Source: JAMXLO01 sp963794185 (lineage in GTDB: Bacteria > Pseudomonadota > Alphaproteobacteria > Acetobacterales > Acetobacteraceae). Taken from it: a stretch of DNA of 64,000 nt. Positions 37,610-46,415 of this stretch are shown here, one piece after another (within the stretch, counting starts at the first letter, position 1; each line of letters starts with the position of its first letter). Both the position numbers and the translations under genes were made by a program. The notes beneath the pieces were generated by a model. It worked only from the letters and a program-made list of their open reading frames with translations. It did no database searches and had not been told where the DNA came from. The DNA is taken from contig CAWCDM010000023.1 in NCBI GenBank assembly GCA_963794185.1, positions 62,001 through 126,000 on the forward strand, in the 5' to 3' direction.

Positions 37610-38362
37610 TCAGTGAAAGTAGCGTCCGGAGTCGATGACGATCGTCTGGCCGGTCATCGTCTCGGTGCGGCACATGGTGACCACCATGTCGGCGCAGTCG
37701 TCCTTGTCGGCGGCCTTCTTCAGCAGCGAACCGGCCGCGTTGCGCGCGACCATCTCGGGCAGCAGATTCGATGTCGCGCGCGTGCCTTCCAGCAGCCCTG
37801 GCGCGACGCAGTTGACCAGCGTCTCGGGCGCCAGCGCCACCGCCATGCATCGTGTAAGGTGAATCAGGCCCGCCTTCGACACCGCATAGGCGATCGACGA
37901 GCCGGTCGGACCAAGTCCCGCAACGGAGGCGATGTTGACGATGCGGCCTCGTCCCTGCGCCTTCATCACAGGCGCCACCGCCTTGGTGAGGCGCATCGGC
38001 CCCGTCAGATTGACCGCCATGATCCTGTCCCACACGTCCTCTGTCAGGTTGTCGAGGTCGCTGAACGGGATCGCCTTGTTGTAGGCGGCGTCGTTGACGA
38101 GAATGTCGAGACGGCCGAAGCGCCCGGTGACGTCTCCGACCAGCCGCTGCACGGCCGCGCCATCGGTGATGTCGCATGCGAACGCGGCGGCGTTGATCTG
38201 ATGGCTGGATGTCAGCTCGCGGGCGACGCCCTCCGCCTGGTCGCGGCTCTGGGCGTACATGACGGCGATATGCGCGCCCTCTTCCGCGAGTGCGTGGCAG
38301 ATGCGCTGCCCGAGCCCACCGTTGCCGCCCGTCACCAGTGCAACCGCTCCCCTGAGGTCCAT
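37610..38362 (-). CDS. SDR family oxidoreductase
   Basis: This 250-aa short-chain dehydrogenase has TGGNGGLG (residues 11-18), the NDAAYN segment replacing NNAG, the catalytic Ser in IVNIASVAGLG, and YAVSK with Tyr and Lys. The C-terminus (GQTIVIDSGRYFH) is normal. FabG-like in sequence; substrate unknown. Its last codons lie 9 bp from the end of the Fe-ADH-like gene on the other strand. Confidence 0.92.
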   Translation of the reverse strand: MDLRGAVALVTGGNGGLGQRICHALAEEGAHIAVMYAQSRDQAEGVARELTSSHQINAAAFACDITDGAAVQRLVGDVTGRFGRLDILVNDAAYNKAIPFSDLDNLTEDVWDRIMAVNLTGPMRLTKAVAPVMKAQGRGRIVNIASVAGLGPTGSSIAYAVSKAGLIHLTRCMAVALAPETLVNCVAPGLLEGTRATSNLLPEMVARNAAGSLLKKAADKDDCADMVVTMCRTETMTGQTIVIDSGRYFH

Positions 38363-38759
38363 GAACTTTCTCCCCGTGTTGGCGGCAGTTTGTTACCTGA
38401 GGTGCGGACCAGGCAAGCCGGATTTGGTTGCCACGGCTGCGCGATCGCGCTCATTGGCACGGCCGGCATACCGTCCGGCGAGCGCGTCGGTGAATGCAAT
38501 GGCTGCATTGACGATCTGGGACTTGGCGGAATTGACGCGGTTGCCCTTCTCTATCGACGCCATCTCGATGTGCGCTGTGCCTCGCTGTCCGCAACGCGTG
38601 CGTAACTTGGTACGTGCGCCAGTCACCGTGTTCGAATTGCTCTTCCACGGCGACTGCCAGGACCTCAAAGTGAGAGTGGGAAAGGCATGCCCTTGGGCAT
38701 GACCCGAGGGATGGCCACTGCCTGGACGCACGCACTGACTGCGGTGCAGCGCAAGCACA
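38363..38759. other. Intergenic stretch with one doubtful small frame
   Basis: About 400 bp lie between the SDR and YqgE genes, both on the minus strand. The only candidate is a 56-codon frame at 38393-38563, listed separately. I see no RNA gene, repeat or clear promoter. Confidence 0.4.
38393..38563 (-). CDS. Possible 56-aa hypothetical protein
   Basis: The frame reads MASIEKGNRVNSAKSQIVNA and continues AIAFTDALAGRYAGRANERD, plausibly helical and soluble. It ends 30 bp before the SDR start, so it could be an upstream partner. There is no strong ribosome-binding site and I recognise no family. It could equally be chance in GC-rich DNA. Confidence 0.3.
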   Translation of the reverse strand: MASIEKGNRVNSAKSQIVNAAIAFTDALAGRYAGRANERDRAAVATKSGLPGPHLR

Positions 38760-39395
38760 TTATATCGGCATGGTGCGGCGCTTCATCGCCTCGTCCCACA
38801 GCTTGTCCCGATCGAAATCGAACACGAGGTTCGGCTCCTCCGGCACGGTGAACCAGCCGCCAAGGGCCATTTCGCCTTCGAGCTGACCGGGTCCCCAACC
38901 GGCGTAGCCCAGCGCAACAAGACTCTGGCGCGGGCCGTCGCGATGGCCGATGTCGCGCAGCACTTCGGGATTGGCGGTCATCGCGACGCGGCCGTCGATA
39001 CCGACGGTGTCGCTGCGGTGGTAGTCGGCAGTGTGCACGATGAAGCCGATCTCCGGTTGCACCGGCCCGCCGGCGAACAGCCGTACGCGCCCGTCGCTTC
39101 CCTTGCTGTCCAGGCCGAGCGCATCCAGCAGCTTCGCTGTCGGTACCTCCTCCAGCGGCCGGTTGATGACGATGCCGAGCGCGCCGTCCTTGTTATGCCG
39201 CACCATCAGGATGACCGTGTGCTGGAAGCGCGGATCGCCCATCTCGGGAGCTGCGACCAACAGCTGTCCGGCAAGCGATGCGCCCTCGCCCTGCTTTCTA
39301 TCTTCGGTCTTCGATGACGCAGCGGTGAGCAGCATCGGCGAAAGCAGCAGGACGCCGATCAACAGCATGACACGCCGGAACAGCATGAGCGTCAT
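38760..39395 (-). CDS. YqgE/AlgH family protein with an N-terminal signal-like segment
   Basis: This 211-aa DUF179 protein has LAGQLLVAAPEMGDPRFQHT, VILMVRHNKDGALGIVINRP, LFAGGPVQPEIGF and ALGYAGWGPGQLEGE, all typical of YqgE. Family members usually start near the LAGQLL motif and stay in the cytoplasm. Here about 25 extra residues (MTLMLFRRVMLLIGVLLLSP...TAASS) form what looks like a cleavable signal peptide. No clear ribosome-binding site marks either ATG 39395 or 39386. The function of the family is poorly known. Confidence 0.88.
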   Translation of the reverse strand: MTLMLFRRVMLLIGVLLLSPMLLTAASSKTEDRKQGEGASLAGQLLVAAPEMGDPRFQHTVILMVRHNKDGALGIVINRPLEEVPTAKLLDALGLDSKGSDGRVRLFAGGPVQPEIGFIVHTADYHRSDTVGIDGRVAMTANPEVLRDIGHRDGPRQSLVALGYAGWGPGQLEGEMALGGWFTVPEEPNLVFDFDRDKLWDEAMKRRTMPI

Positions 39396-39474
39396 CGTGT
39401 CCGTATCCTGCCCCGATGTCCGCGCGCGCGCAAACCGGTCTAGGATGCGGCGAGCCGAAGAAGGAAATGCCAGA

Positions 39475-40038
39475 ATGTCGGATGCACCAACGTTTGGACG
39501 CTACACCGAGATCCCCTTCGATCGGATGACGCCGGAGCAGCAGGAGGGTTATCGGTTCCTCGTCGATGGCCCGCGCGGGCGGCTGCCCGGACCGTACAAG
39601 GTCTGGGTGCACAATCCGAAGCTGGTGCACGCGGCGGAGCCCCTGGGGCAGCATTTCACGCCCGGCCGGTCGTCGCTGTCCGAGCGCGAACGCGAGATCG
39701 CCGTCCTCGTCATCACCAGCAAATGGCATTCGGCCTATCCCAACAACGCGCACGAGAAGCGCGGCAAGGAGGTCGGCCTGCCCGCTGCCGCGGTCGAAGC
39801 GATCATCGCCGGCCTGCCGACGTCATTCCAGGATCAGCGCGAGCAGACGGTCTACGAGGTGGCGTTGGCGCTCGCCGCCGAACGGCTGGTGCCGCAGGGG
39901 CTGTACGACCGCGCGGTGCAGGTGCTCGGTCATGAGAGCATCACCGACATGATCGTGCTGATGGGGTACTATACCTGCGTCGCGCTGACGATGAACTTCT
40001 ATGCGGTGCCGGCAGGGACCCCCGGCCTGGCGCGCTGA
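39475..40038 (+). CDS. Carboxymuconolactone decarboxylase (CMD) family protein
   Basis: This 187-aa AhpD/CMD-fold protein has SLSEREREIAVLVITSKWHS and AYPNNAHEKRGKEVGLPAAA, with the helix that carries the catalytic CxxC in AhpD. There are no cysteines there (SAYPNNAH), so it is a CMD-type member and not a peroxidase. Possible roles are lactone decarboxylation or a related catabolic step. AAGGAA precedes ATG 39475. It diverges from yqgE. Confidence 0.87.
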   Translation: MSDAPTFGRYTEIPFDRMTPEQQEGYRFLVDGPRGRLPGPYKVWVHNPKLVHAAEPLGQHFTPGRSSLSEREREIAVLVITSKWHSAYPNNAHEKRGKEVGLPAAAVEAIIAGLPTSFQDQREQTVYEVALALAAERLVPQGLYDRAVQVLGHESITDMIVLMGYYTCVALTMNFYAVPAGTPGLAR

Positions 40039-40065
40039 CCGAGGCAGTATTCAACTCTCCCCCTC

Positions 40066-40099
40066 CCCTTGCGGGAGGGGTGGGGGGAGGGGGAGGACT
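40066..40099. repeat. GC-rich hairpin between CMD gene and pyrH
   Basis: A CCCCTCCCC / GGGGAGGGG-type inverted repeat around TTGCG lies about 30 bp after the CMD stop. It resembles the widespread intergenic GC hairpins of alphaproteobacteria and may help end transcription. There is no T-run, so it is not a classical intrinsic terminator. Confidence 0.5.
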
Positions 40100-40225
40100 T
40101 TTGTCTTGTGCAGCATCGCCCATAACCTGATGCGTTCGGGACACTGCCCGGCGTGACCGGCGTCGCCTTGTTCCGGCGCGGCCCAGACAGTAGGGTGCGG
40201 CGCGATCTTCAGGGATCCGCTCCGC

Positions 40226-40951
40226 GTGCCAGTCCAGCCGGTGTACAGACGCGTCCTGCTGAAAGTGTCGGGCGAGGCCCTGATGGGTCGGCGCGACTAC
40301 GGCCTCGACAACGACACCGTTCGTGCGATCGCCGCCGATGTCGGCGATGTGGTCGCCATGGGCGTGCAGGTCTGCGCCGTGATCGGCGGCGGCAACATCT
40401 TCCGCGGCGTATCGGGCGCTGCCGCCGGCATGGAGCGGGCGCAGGCCGACTACATCGGCATGCTGGCCACCGTGATGAACGCGCTAGCCTTGCAGTCCGC
40501 GCTCGAGACGTGCGGCGTTGCCACCCGCGTGCAGTCCGCCATCCCGATGTCGAGCGTCTGCGAGCCCTATATCCGCCGCCGCGCCGAGCGCCACATGGAG
40601 AAGGGCAGGGTGGTCATCTTCGCCGCCGGCACCGGGAACCCGTTCTTCACCACCGACACCGCCGCGGCACTTCGCGCCGCCGAGATGCACTGCAACGCCC
40701 TGCTTAAGGGCACCCAGGTGGACGGCGTCTATTCGGCCGATCCTCGCAAGGAGCCGGATGCGCGGCGCTACGAGCAGCTCACCTACCACGACGTGCTGGC
40801 CAACGACCTCGGCGTGATGGATGCCGCCGCGATCAGCCTGGCGCGCGAGAACGAGCTGCCGATCGTCGTCTTCAACATCCACGCCCCGGGAGCCTTCGCG
40901 GCGGTGATCCGTGGCGAGGGGCGGTTCACCACCATCGTCGAACAGCAATAA
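40226..40951 (+). CDS. pyrH: UMP kinase
   Basis: UMP kinase (241 aa) phosphorylates UMP to UDP. The N-terminal YRRVLLKVSGEALMGRRDYG, VCAVIGGGNIFRGV, MERAQADYIGMLATVMNALA and FAAGTGNPFFTTDTAAALRA are classic. It starts with GTG 40226 after AGGGA. It heads the envelope operon here; the usual upstream partners rpsB-tsf are absent, replaced by the CMD gene. Confidence 0.97.
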   Translation: MPVQPVYRRVLLKVSGEALMGRRDYGLDNDTVRAIAADVGDVVAMGVQVCAVIGGGNIFRGVSGAAAGMERAQADYIGMLATVMNALALQSALETCGVATRVQSAIPMSSVCEPYIRRRAERHMEKGRVVIFAAGTGNPFFTTDTAAALRAAEMHCNALLKGTQVDGVYSADPRKEPDARRYEQLTYHDVLANDLGVMDAAAISLARENELPIVVFNIHAPGAFAAVIRGEGRFTTIVEQQ

Positions 40952-40979
40952 ACCTAGGGGATATGTTCGGGAGACCGTC

Positions 40980-41550
40980 ATGGCACAGGCAGACCACAAC
41001 AAGCTGACGCAGGATCTGACCCGCCGCATGGATGGCGCGCTCGAAACGCTGCGGCGGGAGTTCAACGGGTTGCGCACCGGCCGGGCGCATCCCGGACTGC
41101 TGGAGCCGGTGAAGGTGCAGGCCTACGGCTCGGAGACGCCGCTGACCCAGATCGGCACGATCGGCGCGCCGGAGCCGCGCATGCTCACGGTCCAGGTCTG
41201 GGACCGCAGCCTGGTCGGCACCGTGGAGAAGGCGATCCGCGAACTCGGGGCTCGGGCTGAACCCTGCCTCGGACGGGCAGCTCGTCCGCGTGCCGATCCC
41301 GCAGCTGACCACCGAACGTCGCGCCGAACTGGCGAAGACGGCCCACAAATACGCCGAAGGGGCGCGGGTCGCGGTGCGCGCGGTGCGCCGCGACGGCATG
41401 GAGCAGATCAAGACGCACGAGAAGAAGCACGAGATCGGCGAGGACATGGCGAAGGACTGGCAGACCGACGTGCAGAAGCTGACCGATCAGTACATCAAGC
41501 GCGTGGACGATGTGCTGGCCGACAAGGAGAAAGACATAAAGCAGGTCTGA
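40980..41550 (+). CDS. frr: Ribosome recycling factor (one frameshift)
   Basis: RRF splits post-termination ribosomes together with EF-G. The N-terminal part reads DLTRRMDGALETLRREFNGL and RTGRAHPGLLEPVKVQAYGS; the C-terminal part PIPQLTTERRAELAKTAHKY. One extra G in gggg (41247-41250) separates them; removed, the joint reads ELGLGLNPASDGQLVRVPIP, the expected RRF sequence, and the protein is 189 aa. The gene is essential, so this is almost surely a sequence error. It lies 28 bp after pyrH. Confidence 0.96.
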
Positions 41551-41559
41551 GCGTCACGC

Positions 41560-42321
41560 GTGCCGACATCGGCCAACCGCGTATCGCGCGCGCCCGCTGT
41601 GGCGGCGGATGGCGTGGACGCGCCGCCCCGCCACGTCGCGATCATCATGGACGGCAACGGCCGCTGGGCCGCCTCGCGCCGGCTGCCGAAGATCGCCGGC
41701 CACCGCGAGGGTGCGCGTGCCGTGCGGCGGACCATCGAGGCGGCGATCCAGAGCGGCGTCGCCTGGCTGACCATCTACGCCTTCAGCAGCGAGAACTGGC
41801 GGCGGCCGACGGGCGAGGTGCTGGACCTGACCGGCCTGCTGCGCCACTACCTGCAAAGTGAAATCGCGGAGCTGAAGGCCAACGGGGTGCGGCTGCGCAT
41901 CATCGGCGACCGTGCGCGCTTCGATCCCGACATCCAGCGCGACCTTGCGGCGGCGGAGCGCGATACCGCGGCGAACGGCAGGCTCAACCTGACGGTGGCG
42001 CTGTCCTACGGCGCCCGGGCCGAGATCGCCGCCGCTGCACGTGCCATGGCCGAGGCGGTGCAGGGGGGAAGGCTCGATGCGGCGCTGATCGACGAGGACG
42101 CGTTCGCCGGGTTTCTGGCCACCGCCGGGATGCCGGATCCCGACCTGGTCGTCCGCACGTCCGGCGAGCAGCGGCTGTCCAACTTTCTGCTCTGGCAGGC
42201 CGCCTATGCTGAGCTGGTGTTCCTGGATGTGCTGTGGCCGGACTTCGGCCCCGAGCACTTCGCCGCGGCACTGGCAGCGTATGGGCGGCGCGAGCGGCGG
42301 TTCGGTGCACGCCCGGGCTGA
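41560..42321 (+). CDS. uppS: Isoprenyl transferase (undecaprenyl diphosphate synthase)
   Basis: UppS makes the C55 lipid carrier for peptidoglycan and LPS sugars. HVAIIMDGNGRWA (catalytic Asp), GHREGARAV, YAFSSENWRRP and DLVVRTSGEQRLSNFLLWQA with the Mg-binding region are present. Length 253 aa. The GTG at 41560 lies 10 bp after frr; the first 20 residues are poorly conserved, so a later start is possible. Confidence 0.95.
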   Translation: MPTSANRVSRAPAVAADGVDAPPRHVAIIMDGNGRWAASRRLPKIAGHREGARAVRRTIEAAIQSGVAWLTIYAFSSENWRRPTGEVLDLTGLLRHYLQSEIAELKANGVRLRIIGDRARFDPDIQRDLAAAERDTAANGRLNLTVALSYGARAEIAAAARAMAEAVQGGRLDAALIDEDAFAGFLATAGMPDPDLVVRTSGEQRLSNFLLWQAAYAELVFLDVLWPDFGPEHFAAALAAYGRRERRFGARPG

Positions 42322-43042
42322 GCACCCAGCGTCTGAGCGCCCAGCGACTGAGCGAAGGGCGCTGCGGTGGGGCGATCTGGGGATTCGCGTGGTCTCCGCC
42401 GTCGTGCTTGCACCGGTCGCGCTGGCCTGCATCTGGCTGGGCGGCATCGTCTTCACAGTGCTTGTTGCCGCGGCTGCGCTGGGGCTTGCCGTCGAGTGGC
42501 TGATGCTGTGCCGGCTGCCCACCGCACGTCGGGGAGGCGCGCTGCTGTGCATTGCCGGCCTCGCCTATGTCGCGCTGGCCGCGGCCTCGCTGCTGTTCCT
42601 GCGCGGCGATCCGGTCGCCGGTCGCGCCAATGTGCTGTTCGTCGTGTTCATCGTCTGGGGAGCCGATATCGGCGCGTATCTGGCGGGCCGGATGCTGGGC
42701 GGCCCCCGGCTCGCGCCGCGCATCTCGCCAGGCAAGACCTGGTCCGGCGCAGCGGGCGGCCTGCTCGCCGCCATTGCGGTCGGCCTTCTTGCCGCCGCAT
42801 TCCTGGCGGATTCCGGCTTTGGTTGGCGAACCGTCCTGGTCGCCGCCGCCATTGCTATCGTCGGCCAGGCCGGTGACCTGCTGGAAAGCTTCGTCAAGCG
42901 CCGCCTTGAGGTCAAGGATTCCAGCCATCTTATACCCGGTCATGGCGGCCTGTTCGACCGGCTCGATGCCATCCTGTCCTCCGCCCTGGCCGGCGCCGTG
43001 CTGGCGCTCGCCCTCGGACGTGGAGTAGTCCTGTGGCAATGA
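42281..43042 (+). CDS. cdsA: Phosphatidate cytidylyltransferase
   Basis: CdsA makes CDP-diacylglycerol from phosphatidate and CTP in the inner membrane. Several TM helices and the C-terminal signature SFVKRRLEVKDSSHLIPGHG followed by GLFDRLDA are clear. The start is unsure: ATG 42281 or GTG 42305, both overlapping uppS. The protein is about 245-253 aa. Its stop overlaps the dxr start region. Confidence 0.93.
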   Translation: MGGASGGSVHARAEHPASERPATERRALRWGDLGIRVVSAVVLAPVALACIWLGGIVFTVLVAAAALGLAVEWLMLCRLPTARRGGALLCIAGLAYVALAAASLLFLRGDPVAGRANVLFVVFIVWGADIGAYLAGRMLGGPRLAPRISPGKTWSGAAGGLLAAIAVGLLAAAFLADSGFGWRTVLVAAAIAIVGQAGDLLESFVKRRLEVKDSSHLIPGHGGLFDRLDAILSSALAGAVLALALGRGVVLWQ

Positions 43043-44208
43043 CAGAATCGACCCGCTCCGTCACCGTCCTGGGCAGCACTGGCAGCGTCGGTACCCAGAC
43101 GGTGGACCTGCTGGCCGCCGCTCCCGAGCGATTTCACGTCCGCGCCCTGGTCGCCGGCCGCAATGTCGGGTTGCTGGCCGAGCAGGCGGTCGCACTGCGA
43201 GCGGAACGGGCGGTGATCGCCGATCCGGCCAGTTATGCAAAGCTTCGCGACGCGCTGGCCGGCACCCGGATCGAGGTCGCCGCCGGCCCCGAGGAGGTCG
43301 TTGCCGCCGCCGCGCTGCCCGCCGACCTGACCATGGCCGCGATCACCGGCGCCGCCGGCCTCGCTGCCACGCTCGCCGCGATCCGCCGCGGCGCGATCGT
43401 GGCGTTGGCCAACAAGGAGGCGCTGGTCTGCGCCGGCGAGGTGATGCTGCGCGCGGTCAGCGACGCCCGCGCCACGCTGCTGCCGGTCGATTCCGAGCAC
43501 AACGCCATCTTCCAGGCACTGGCGGACGGCAACCGCGACGCGGTGGAGAAGATCGTACTGACCACCTCGGGCGGGCCGTTCCGCACCCTGAGCGTGGAGG
43601 AGATGGCCAACGCCACGCCCGAGGCCGCGCTGCGCCATCCGGTGTGGTCGATGGGCGCCAAGATCAGCATCGATTCGGCGACCATGATGAACAAGTGCCT
43701 GGAAGTGATCGAGGCGGCGCGGCTCTTCGCGCTCGACGAGACGCAGATTGACGTGCTGGTCCATCCGCAGGCGGTGATCCATGGCCTGGTGTGCTACCGG
43801 GACGGCAGCGTGCTGGCCCAGCTTGGCTCGCCGGACATGCGCATACCGATCGCCCACACGCTGGCGTGGCCGTCGCGCATGGCGACGCAATCGCCGCGCC
43901 TCGACCTTGCCGCGTTGGCCCGGCTGGACTTCGCCGAACCGGACAGCGTCCGATTTCCGGCACTTCGTCTCGCGCGGGAAGCGCTGCGCGCCGGCGGCGG
44001 AGCGTCGGCGATCCTCAACGCGGCCAACGAGATAGCAGTTGAGTCGTTCCTGCAACATAGGATAAGGTTCCTGGATATTGCCGGGACTGTGGCGCGGGTG
44101 CTGGACGCGATGGGGACGCCATCGGCTGACACGCTGGACGAGGTGCTGGCATTGGACGCCACAGCCCGCCGCACGGCTGTGCGCATGGCGGCCGAACGCG
44201 CCATATAG
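43033..44208 (+). CDS. dxr: 1-deoxy-D-xylulose 5-phosphate reductoisomerase
   Basis: Dxr converts DXP to MEP in the non-mevalonate isoprenoid pathway, feeding uppS two genes earlier. It has the NADPH motif VTVLGSTGSVGTQTVDLL, ANKEALVCAGE, the metal/substrate motif VDSEHNAIFQAL, TTSGGPFR, and HPVWSMGAKISIDSATMMNK. Length 391 aa. GTG 43033 suits the upstream GGAG; ATG 43039 overlapping the cdsA stop is the alternative. Confidence 0.97.
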   Translation: MAMTESTRSVTVLGSTGSVGTQTVDLLAAAPERFHVRALVAGRNVGLLAEQAVALRAERAVIADPASYAKLRDALAGTRIEVAAGPEEVVAAAALPADLTMAAITGAAGLAATLAAIRRGAIVALANKEALVCAGEVMLRAVSDARATLLPVDSEHNAIFQALADGNRDAVEKIVLTTSGGPFRTLSVEEMANATPEAALRHPVWSMGAKISIDSATMMNKCLEVIEAARLFALDETQIDVLVHPQAVIHGLVCYRDGSVLAQLGSPDMRIPIAHTLAWPSRMATQSPRLDLAALARLDFAEPDSVRFPALRLAREALRAGGGASAILNAANEIAVESFLQHRIRFLDIAGTVARVLDAMGTPSADTLDEVLALDATARRTAVRMAAERAI

Positions 44209-44229
44209 GTTTTGGACAGGACCGAGAGA

Positions 44230-45342
44230 GTGTTCCACGTGATCCCTGATTTCTTCCGCACCGGCCTCGCCTTCATCGTGGTTCTTGGTGTGCTGGTATT
44301 CGTGCATGAACTCGGCCACTACCTCGCGGCGCGCTGGTGCGGGGTGCATGTCGAGGTCTTCTCGATCGGCTTCGGCCGCGCGATCGCCACGTGGCGGGAC
44401 CGGGTCGGCACAGTCTGGAAGCTCGCCTGGCTGCCGCTGGGCGGCTACGTGAAGCTGCACGGCCAGGAGCGCCCGGAGGAGGCATCGGCCGAGGTCGTGG
44501 CCGGCTGGATCCCCGGACGCACCTTCCATCAGAAGGGAGTGGCCGCGCGCGCCCTGGTGGTGGCGGCCGGCCCGATCGCCAACTTCCTGCTGGCAATGGT
44601 GCTGTTCGCGGCGCTGTTCGCAACCGCCGGACGGCCGGTCACGCTGCCGGTCGCAGGCGAGGTGCTCCCCGATACCGCGGCTGCCCGCGCCGGAATGCAG
44701 GCAGACGATCGGATCGTGTCGATCGGCGGCACGTCGGTCGGCAGCTTCGAGGACCTCCAGCACATCATCGCGGCGCACCCGGCCGAGCGGCTGACGATCA
44801 CCGTCCGCCGCGGCGGCACCACGCTCGACCTGCCGGTGCTGACCGACCAGCGCGACGCGGGCGGTCAGAAGGTCGGCATGCTCGGGATCCGCGGCGGCAA
44901 GGTGGAATATCAGCGGCTGGGCGTGACAGAGGCGCTCTGGAGCGGTGTCGTCCAGACCTGGCAGGTGACCGCCGAGACCATCAGCGGCGTCGCGCAGATG
45001 ATCAGCGGCCAGCGCGGCACCGAGGACCTCGGCGGGCCGCTGCGCATCGCTCAGCTATCGGGTCAGGTGGCGCAGCTTGGCGTTGCGAGTCTGGTCTCGT
45101 TCATCGCCGTGCTGTCGGTCAACCTGGGCCTGATCAACTTGTTCCCGATCCCGGTGCTGGATGGCGGGCACCTGCTGTTCTACGCGGCCGAGGCGATCCG
45201 CGGCCGGCCGATTCCGCCGCGCGCGCAGGAATACGGGTTCCGCGCCGGCCTGGCGCTGCTGGCGGGTCTGTTCATCTTCGCCACCTGGAACGATCTGACG
45301 CATCTTGGCATCTTCAACTGGATGGCCAAGCTGATCGGCTGA
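44230..45342 (+). CDS. rseP: RIP metalloprotease RseP
   Basis: RseP is a site-2 intramembrane zinc protease that cleaves anti-sigma factors or signal peptides. HELGH lies in the first TM (about residues 25-29), a PDZ domain in the middle (GEVLPDTAAARAGMQADDRI), and PIPVLDGGHLLFY supplies the third zinc ligand near residue 311. Start chosen at GTG 44230 after AGGACCGAGAGA; TTG 44212 is in frame. Length about 370 aa. Confidence 0.94.
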   Translation: MFHVIPDFFRTGLAFIVVLGVLVFVHELGHYLAARWCGVHVEVFSIGFGRAIATWRDRVGTVWKLAWLPLGGYVKLHGQERPEEASAEVVAGWIPGRTFHQKGVAARALVVAAGPIANFLLAMVLFAALFATAGRPVTLPVAGEVLPDTAAARAGMQADDRIVSIGGTSVGSFEDLQHIIAAHPAERLTITVRRGGTTLDLPVLTDQRDAGGQKVGMLGIRGGKVEYQRLGVTEALWSGVVQTWQVTAETISGVAQMISGQRGTEDLGGPLRIAQLSGQVAQLGVASLVSFIAVLSVNLGLINLFPIPVLDGGHLLFYAAEAIRGRPIPPRAQEYGFRAGLALLAGLFIFATWNDLTHLGIFNWMAKLIG

Positions 45343-45366
45343 GGCGGCCCGCTCAGGGGGATGGCC

Positions 45367-45949
45367 ATGCTGACGCTGTATCATTCGCCGGGCTCGAGTT
45401 CGATGGCGGTGCATATCGCGCTGCACGAAATCGGTGCGCCGTTCGACAGCAGGTTCATCGCGCTGGCCCGGAAGGAGAACCGCGCGCCGGAGTATCTGGC
45501 GCTGAACCCGGAGGGCAAGGTCCCGACGCTGCTGATTGACGGCCGCCCGCTCACCGAAGTGGCGGCGATCCTGTTCTATTTGGCCAGGCGCTTTCCCGAA
45601 GCGGGTCTGTGGCCGGACGGCGATCTCGAGGCCGAGGCGCAGGCGCTCTCCTGGATGTCGTTCATCGCCGCCACGGTCCATCCCGCGCGCCGGCAGGGCC
45701 CGGAGCGGTCGCGGGAGGTGTTCGAGATCGCCGAAGGGCGGCTCGGGCGCGGCGAGTGGGTGCTGCCGCGCTACTCGGTCGCCGACATCCACCTGTTCCG
45801 GCTGTACTGGCGCTATGTCTGGCTGGGCGCATCCCGCACCTGGGACGTTTCCCAAACTGTCCGCGCACTACGACCGCATGATGGCGCGCCCCGCGGTGCA
45901 GCGCACTTGCGAGATCGAAGCGGCGATCGGCTACGCGCTGCCGACGTAG
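45367..45949 (+). CDS. Glutathione S-transferase family protein (one frameshift)
   Basis: The N-terminal thioredoxin-fold domain (MLTLYHSPGSSSMAVHIALH, LNPEGKVPTLLIDGRPLTE) and helical C-terminal domain are clear. One extra G near 45846 breaks the frame after SRTWD; repaired, it ends FPKLSAHYDRMMARPAVQRT...IGYALPT at 45949, about 193 aa. AGGGGG sits 6 bp before ATG 45367. A GST gene between rseP and bamA is unusual, as these two are normally adjacent. Confidence 0.88.
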
Positions 45950-46023
45950 GAACGGAGTGGGGAGCATCGACGCACGACAACGTGCAGGTGCATATTCGTA
46001 GACTCGAAGCGTGTGGCCGCAAA

Positions 46024-46160
46024 GTACACCTCGCCCGCTTGCGGGAGAGGTCGCGTCAGCGACGCGGGTGAGGGTGCGTCCAGTCGGCACCCGACTGCCG
46101 CTGCACCCTCTCCCGTCGCGCTACGCGCTCCGACCTCTCCCGCAAGCGGGCGAGGTGTAC
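46024..46160. repeat. GTAC-ended palindromic repeat, copy A (137 bp)
   Basis: The element has perfect 30-bp terminal inverted repeats starting GTACACCTCGCCCGCTTGCG; each arm carries its own small hairpin (CCCGC-TT-GCGGG). The centre is GC-rich and non-coding. A close relative lies at 52463-52601. The form is that of a non-autonomous MITE/REP-type element between the GST gene and bamA. Confidence 0.85.
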
Positions 46161-46415
46161 GTTTCTCTAAGTCGCCGCGGAAGAAATTCTGGCCGACCAC
46201 CTCGGTCACGCTGCTTCGCGATCCCGCTCCATCCGCGCCTACCTGGCGTCCCGGTTGGTATGTCTCTCACCGGATGAGCGACATCGCAGTTCTCGGCCAT
46301 CGACAGCCGACCTAGCGTCGGCGGGTGACGATGGGTATCCTGCCGCGCCGGCAAATGGGAATCGACTGTTGCGACGCGATCTTGGTATGGCGCTTCAGTT
46401 GCGGAGGGAAGCTGT

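Noticed and set aside
42940..44778. A 612-codon open frame on the minus strand
   Set aside because: It is antisense to dxr and rseP, which are certain genes. The product is Arg/His/Gly-rich with no domain.
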